This document shows, in pieces, positions 5,000 through 7,684 of a stretch of DNA of 7,684 nucleotides. This DNA comes from Oscillospiraceae bacterium (GTDB taxonomy: Bacteria > Bacillota > Clostridia > Oscillospirales > Ruminococcaceae), in contig JAFPPJ010000079.1 in the NCBI GenBank assembly GCA_017410745.1, positions 1-7,684 of the forward strand, read 5' to 3'. The notes under the pieces were generated by a model. The model had not been told where the DNA came from. It saw only the letters and a list, made by a program, of their open reading frames with translations, and ran no database searches. The stretch's first letter is position 1. Each line of letters opens with the position of its first letter. The translations under genes were made by a program, and so were the position numbers.

Positions 5000-6511
5000 T
5001 CAATAATACAGTATGCAGGGTGTGCCTCTCTCTACCATCTCGTAGAGCTGCTTTACCTCGGAATACCTCATGTTGATGCATCCGTGTGAGCCGTTGTTGA
5101 TATAGGTGTTGCCGCCGTAGGAGCCGCGGCTGAGGTCATGAAGGCCTATGCCCTCGAAGCTTATCCTCATGAAGTAGCTGCACTTTGCGGTGTATGAGCC
5201 GTCGGCAGCCTTCATTGTGTAGTTGGTCTGCTTGGTGTATACGCTGTATATGCCCTCGGGGGTCTTCCTCGTGGGGTCGGTAGCCTTGCCCGATACGATC
5301 TGGTCGGTCTCGAATGCGAGCTTGCCGTCCTTGTAGTACCACAGATGCTGCTTGGTGAGGTCTACCTCGATATAGGTGTTGCCTATATCGTCTCCTGCGG
5401 AGCGGTCAGCTTCGAAGCCCTCGTAGGTGTATCCGGTGTCGAGTGTGACGTATACAGGGTCTATGGTGCAGGTCTCCGCCTCTTCTATGTGTTCGAGCAG
5501 GCGGTCAACGGTCTTGTCCCTGTCTATCCACCAGCCGTACTGTCCGGTGGAGTATTTGCCCTGTGAAAGGGTCATTTCGCCTCTCTCGGTGGAGCGGAAC
5601 TTTCTTGTGGTCATGAATGTGTCGTACTTCTCGGCAAGTCCCGCAACGAACTGCTCAGCCTTGCTGCGGTCGATATGTCCGCTGCCGTCCGTCCATTCAA
5701 ATACCTGTGCGCCCGTGAGATGCTCCTGTGCATAGTCAAAGTCATAGGTGATGATGAAGTCGTACTTTGCCTTTATCATCTCGAGCTTTGCAGACAGGTC
5801 ATCGGTCTTTATGGCGGGCTCGGAGTAGCAGCCGCCCTCCTCAAGGTCTATATCCAGCTTGCCGTCCTCGACGCTTTCGAGCACATAGGACACGAGCGTG
5901 TCTATATTTACCGTGTCGCCGTATACCTCGGGGATGATATAGTAGCCGTTCTCGCCGTATGCGATGGAGGCATTCGATGTATCTGTGCTGCCCCATACCG
6001 TGCGGCGATGCAGCCTTTCGAGCTTGCTCTCGTCGTACTGCGGCTCACATTCGATGTTTATATCATCGGTCTTGAACAGTGACATGAACCAGAGCGCGTG
6101 GTTCTGCGTGTTGTATGCCGTGCGGACGGGGCCTGCGATCTCTACCTTATAGCCGAAGTCGCTCAGGTCAATGTCCATCACGTCCCCGCCTCTTTTGTGT
6201 ATCTCAAGAGACGGTGCCACATACTGTTCCTTCAGCATATTCACGACATCTGCCGTTCTCATGCCGCCGACATCCATATCATTGATAAATGTGTTCTTCA
6301 GGAACTTTCCTGCCGAACTTGACAGCCCTGCCAGATATGCCGCGCCGAGTGAAAGCACGACTGCTGCGACAGTGAGACCTGCGGCCAGCTTCTTGCGCCT
6401 TGCGGCCTTTCTGCTTTCTGCCTTGCGGTTCTCCTTTTTCTTTGCTATCGCAGATGATATATCATATGAAGTGCTGCTGTCAAATGAATAATCATCCGAT
6501 CTTCTGCTCAT
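5000..6511 (-). CDS. Membrane-anchored L,D-transpeptidase (VanW-like/PG_binding_4 plus YkuD)
   Basis: A 503-aa envelope enzyme expected to make 3-to-3 peptidoglycan cross-links or attach proteins to stem peptides, outside the membrane. Residues 1-42 are a Ser/Asp-rich then strongly basic cytoplasmic stretch, followed by a single membrane anchor (about 43-62). Residues about 75-345 look like two PG_binding_4 (VanW-associated) modules: the first opens with INDMDVGGMRTADVVNML (76-93), the second starts near 237. The YkuD catalytic domain spans about 377-501, with H458 and the catalytic motif SHGCIN (475-480, Cys478 nucleophile, His476), 16 residues apart as the family requires. The arrangement and the SHGCIN motif resemble the beta-lactam-bypass enzyme Ldtfm of Enterococcus faecium. 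Such enzymes are insensitive to most penicillins but can be blocked by carbapenems (family knowledge). The start at 6511 has AAAGGAA (6521-6527) and GGGAG (6515-6519) upstream. It sits 30 bp after the preceding membrane-protein gene, same operon. Confidence 0.92.
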   Translation of the reverse strand: MSRRSDDYSFDSSTSYDISSAIAKKKENRKAESRKAARRKKLAAGLTVAAVVLSLGAAYLAGLSSSAGKFLKNTFINDMDVGGMRTADVVNMLKEQYVAPSLEIHKRGGDVMDIDLSDFGYKVEIAGPVRTAYNTQNHALWFMSLFKTDDINIECEPQYDESKLERLHRRTVWGSTDTSNASIAYGENGYYIIPEVYGDTVNIDTLVSYVLESVEDGKLDIDLEEGGCYSEPAIKTDDLSAKLEMIKAKYDFIITYDFDYAQEHLTGAQVFEWTDGSGHIDRSKAEQFVAGLAEKYDTFMTTRKFRSTERGEMTLSQGKYSTGQYGWWIDRDKTVDRLLEHIEEAETCTIDPVYVTLDTGYTYEGFEADRSAGDDIGNTYIEVDLTKQHLWYYKDGKLAFETDQIVSGKATDPTRKTPEGIYSVYTKQTNYTMKAADGSYTAKCSYFMRISFEGIGLHDLSRGSYGGNTYINNGSHGCINMRYSEVKQLYEMVERGTPCILYY

Positions 6512-6541
6512 ATTCTCCCATTCCTTTATATATTTATATGC

Positions 6542-7684
6542 TTATGTGCGCCTCTTTGATTTTGTGGAATAGTATACGTTCACTGCTTCATTCTTGGTGA
6601 GTATCAGAAGCGCGCCGATATTGCAGGCGGATGCGGCCACACCGAGCACCATGCGCAGCAGGTCATATTCCACCTTGCCGTCGAAGGACTGATACAGATA
6701 GAAGAACAGTCCCAGACCGATATATCCAATCAAAGATATCGCGTATACCGTCATAGCGAAGAGCTTTGCGTGGTTGGACTTTATCAGGAGCAGCAGTGCG
6801 CCTGCAGCGCCGAACAGCGCTATGATGTGGAATATCTGCTCGTATTCGTTCCATCCGAGGAAGTAGAAGCATATTACTGCGCCGAGCACACCGAGGAGTA
6901 TCGGTATGATGGAGATGACAAAGCCCTTCTTGGCGATCTTGAGCTGCTTTTCCTCCATCAGCTTGTTGTACATCTTCTTGCTCTGTCTTGCGTTGTAGTT
7001 CTCGGGGACTCTTGCGAGATCCTCCTGTACCTTCCTGCGCAATGCTTCCTTTTCGTCACGGTCGAGGTGATCCTGCTCCGTGAGATCCTTTGCACGCTTC
7101 TGGGGACTGCCGTATTCATCGGACAGATCGTCAAGACGCGGTGCATTTATGCCCATCTGAAGATCGCTCATGCGTATCTTCTCTTTCATTTCCTTCTGGG
7201 AGCTCTCCCTGTTGGAGGTCATGGGTGCGAGCTTGGGAGCATCCATGCTTTCGAGGATGGGCTCGGGATCGGGCTCTGTATCCGAGGATATGATATACTC
7301 CTCAAAGTCGTCCTGCTTCTTCATGGGAGCGGCTATGGGAGCGGCGGAGGGCGTGCTCTCATCCATCACCGGAGGAAGGTCTGCGGTTTCATGGTGCTTG
7401 GGCTTCTTTTCCTCTGCGGCGTGCTTGTAATCGGGCATCGGTGTATTATCGTCAAGAGCGGGCTTGGGTCTGGGAGAGGGCTTGTCCCCCTCAAAGGAAA
7501 GCGCAGACCTTGCCGCACCGAGATTCTGCTCGATAGAGGGCTTGTGCTTGGGCATCGGCATATCATCGTCGAGAGACGGCTTAGCCTTGGGCGCGGGGAT
7601 ATCATCATCGAGCGCAGGCTTTACTTTAGGCTTCGGCATGTCCTCTTCGGGCTTTGATGAAAGTCCGGTATCGGGAATGGGCAC
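6542..7684 (-). CDS. Repeat-tailed four-helix membrane protein (5' end outside window)
   Basis: At least 380 aa; the frame is open to the window edge, so the true start is beyond 7684. The first visible codon is GTG, but it lies in register with a Pro-rich repeat (VPIP like DMPKP, DIPAP), so it is most likely an internal Val. Residues 1-150 are low-complexity, rich in Pro, Asp, Lys and Met, with 13-residue repeats (see repeat entries). Residues 160-252 are charged and helical. Four membrane helices follow at about 254-275, 283-302, 307-331 and 341-362, then a short basic tail ending KSKRRT. The N-terminal tail has no signal sequence in view and is followed by a basic stretch (QLKIAKK, 247-253) before the first helix, so it is probably cytoplasmic, as is the C-terminus by even helix number. 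No family was recognised. The close link to the L,D-transpeptidase suggests an envelope role; the repeat tail may be a flexible binding arm. Confidence 0.8.
   Translation of the reverse strand: MPIPDTGLSSKPEEDMPKPKVKPALDDDIPAPKAKPSLDDDMPMPKHKPSIEQNLGAARSALSFEGDKPSPRPKPALDDNTPMPDYKHAAEEKKPKHHETADLPPVMDESTPSAAPIAAPMKKQDDFEEYIISSDTEPDPEPILESMDAPKLAPMTSNRESSQKEMKEKIRMSDLQMGINAPRLDDLSDEYGSPQKRAKDLTEQDHLDRDEKEALRRKVQEDLARVPENYNARQSKKMYNKLMEEKQLKIAKKGFVISIIPILLGVLGAVICFYFLGWNEYEQIFHIIALFGAAGALLLLIKSNHAKLFAMTVYAISLIGYIGLGLFFYLYQSFDGKVEYDLLRMVLGVAASACNIGALLILTKNEAVNVYYSTKSKRRT
7409..7486 (-). repeat. Two further 13-residue repeat units in the membrane-protein tail
   Basis: Two adjacent degenerate units: DKPSPRPKPALDD (67-79) and NTPMPDYKHAAEE (80-92). 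They match the units at 7526-7642 in length, in the xP-x-P core and in the two acidic residues at the end. A non-repeat stretch of 13 residues (54-66, QNLG...FEG region) separates the two groups, exactly one unit length, so it may be a decayed unit. Confidence 0.65.
7526..7642 (-). repeat. Three tandem 39-bp repeats encoding a Pro/Lys/Asp 13-mer
   Basis: Three adjacent in-frame units of 13 codons: DMPKPKVKPALDD (residues 15-27), DIPAPKAKPSLDD (28-40) and DMPMPKHKPSIEQ (41-53). The pattern is D-[MI]-P-x-P-K-x-K-P-[AS]-[LI]-[DE]-x: Pro-Lys alternation closed by acidic residues. The nucleotide copies differ at several third positions, so the unit is kept at protein level and is not a very recent duplication. 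The array probably continues past the window edge. Confidence 0.8.

Noticed and set aside
6770..7657. 295-codon open frame on the plus strand, antisense to the repeat-tailed membrane protein
   Set aside because: Its Leu/Gly-rich repeats are the complement of the Pro/Asp/Lys repeats on the other strand. It has no ribosome site and no recognisable domain.
7682..7684. GTG as the start codon of the repeat-tailed membrane protein
   Set aside because: The codon falls in register with the xPxP repeat and no upstream sequence is available to show a ribosome site, so an internal Val in a gene continuing beyond the window is more likely.

Overview
The window looks like chromosomal core or near-core sequence from a Gram-positive anaerobe of the Ruminococcus/Oscillospiraceae type. 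That placement is an inference from protein style: a dCache sensor of a kind common in gut clostridia, a VanW-like plus YkuD L,D-transpeptidase, a Lys-rich protein tail ending in LFGLF, Shine-Dalgarno sites of the AGGAG/AAAGGAG kind, and balanced-GC genes separated by very AT-rich spacers. No transposase, phage gene, CRISPR array, tRNA or rRNA was seen.

Layout. Positions 1-171 are an AT-rich spacer with a likely -10 box inside a 15-bp palindrome. A complete AraC-family regulator follows (172-1338, +). A 182-bp spacer then carries a probable extended -10 promoter and a clear 5' leader hairpin. Next is a two-gene forward unit: a divergent cytidine-deaminase-fold protein with a highly charged tail (1521-2039) and a membrane dCache sensor with a degenerate GGDEF domain (2114-3718). 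A convergent intergenic region (3719-3847) holds three consecutive hairpins, one of them a perfect 32-bp palindrome.

The right half is on the minus strand. Transcription order is a 5'-truncated four-helix membrane protein with a Pro/Asp/Lys repeat tail (7684 to 6542), a 503-aa L,D-transpeptidase (6511 to 5000), a small coiled-coil/zinc-ribbon protein (4977 to 4627), a terminator-like hairpin (4584-4617), and a voltage-gated-type potassium channel (4570 to 3848). The first three are closely spaced (30 and 22 bp) and are probably one operon with an envelope theme. The channel sits behind the hairpin and may be expressed only by read-through.

How the genes could work together. The minus-strand set combines peptidoglycan cross-linking with two other membrane proteins and a small soluble partner, which fits an envelope-maintenance role (inference). 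The plus-strand pair joins an extracellular ligand sensor, whose cytoplasmic domain has lost the usual diguanylate cyclase metal ligand, to a deaminase-like protein that keeps its zinc site but has lost conserved nucleoside-binding residues. This pair is the most unusual part of the window. No complete, clearly novel defence or mobile system is visible.
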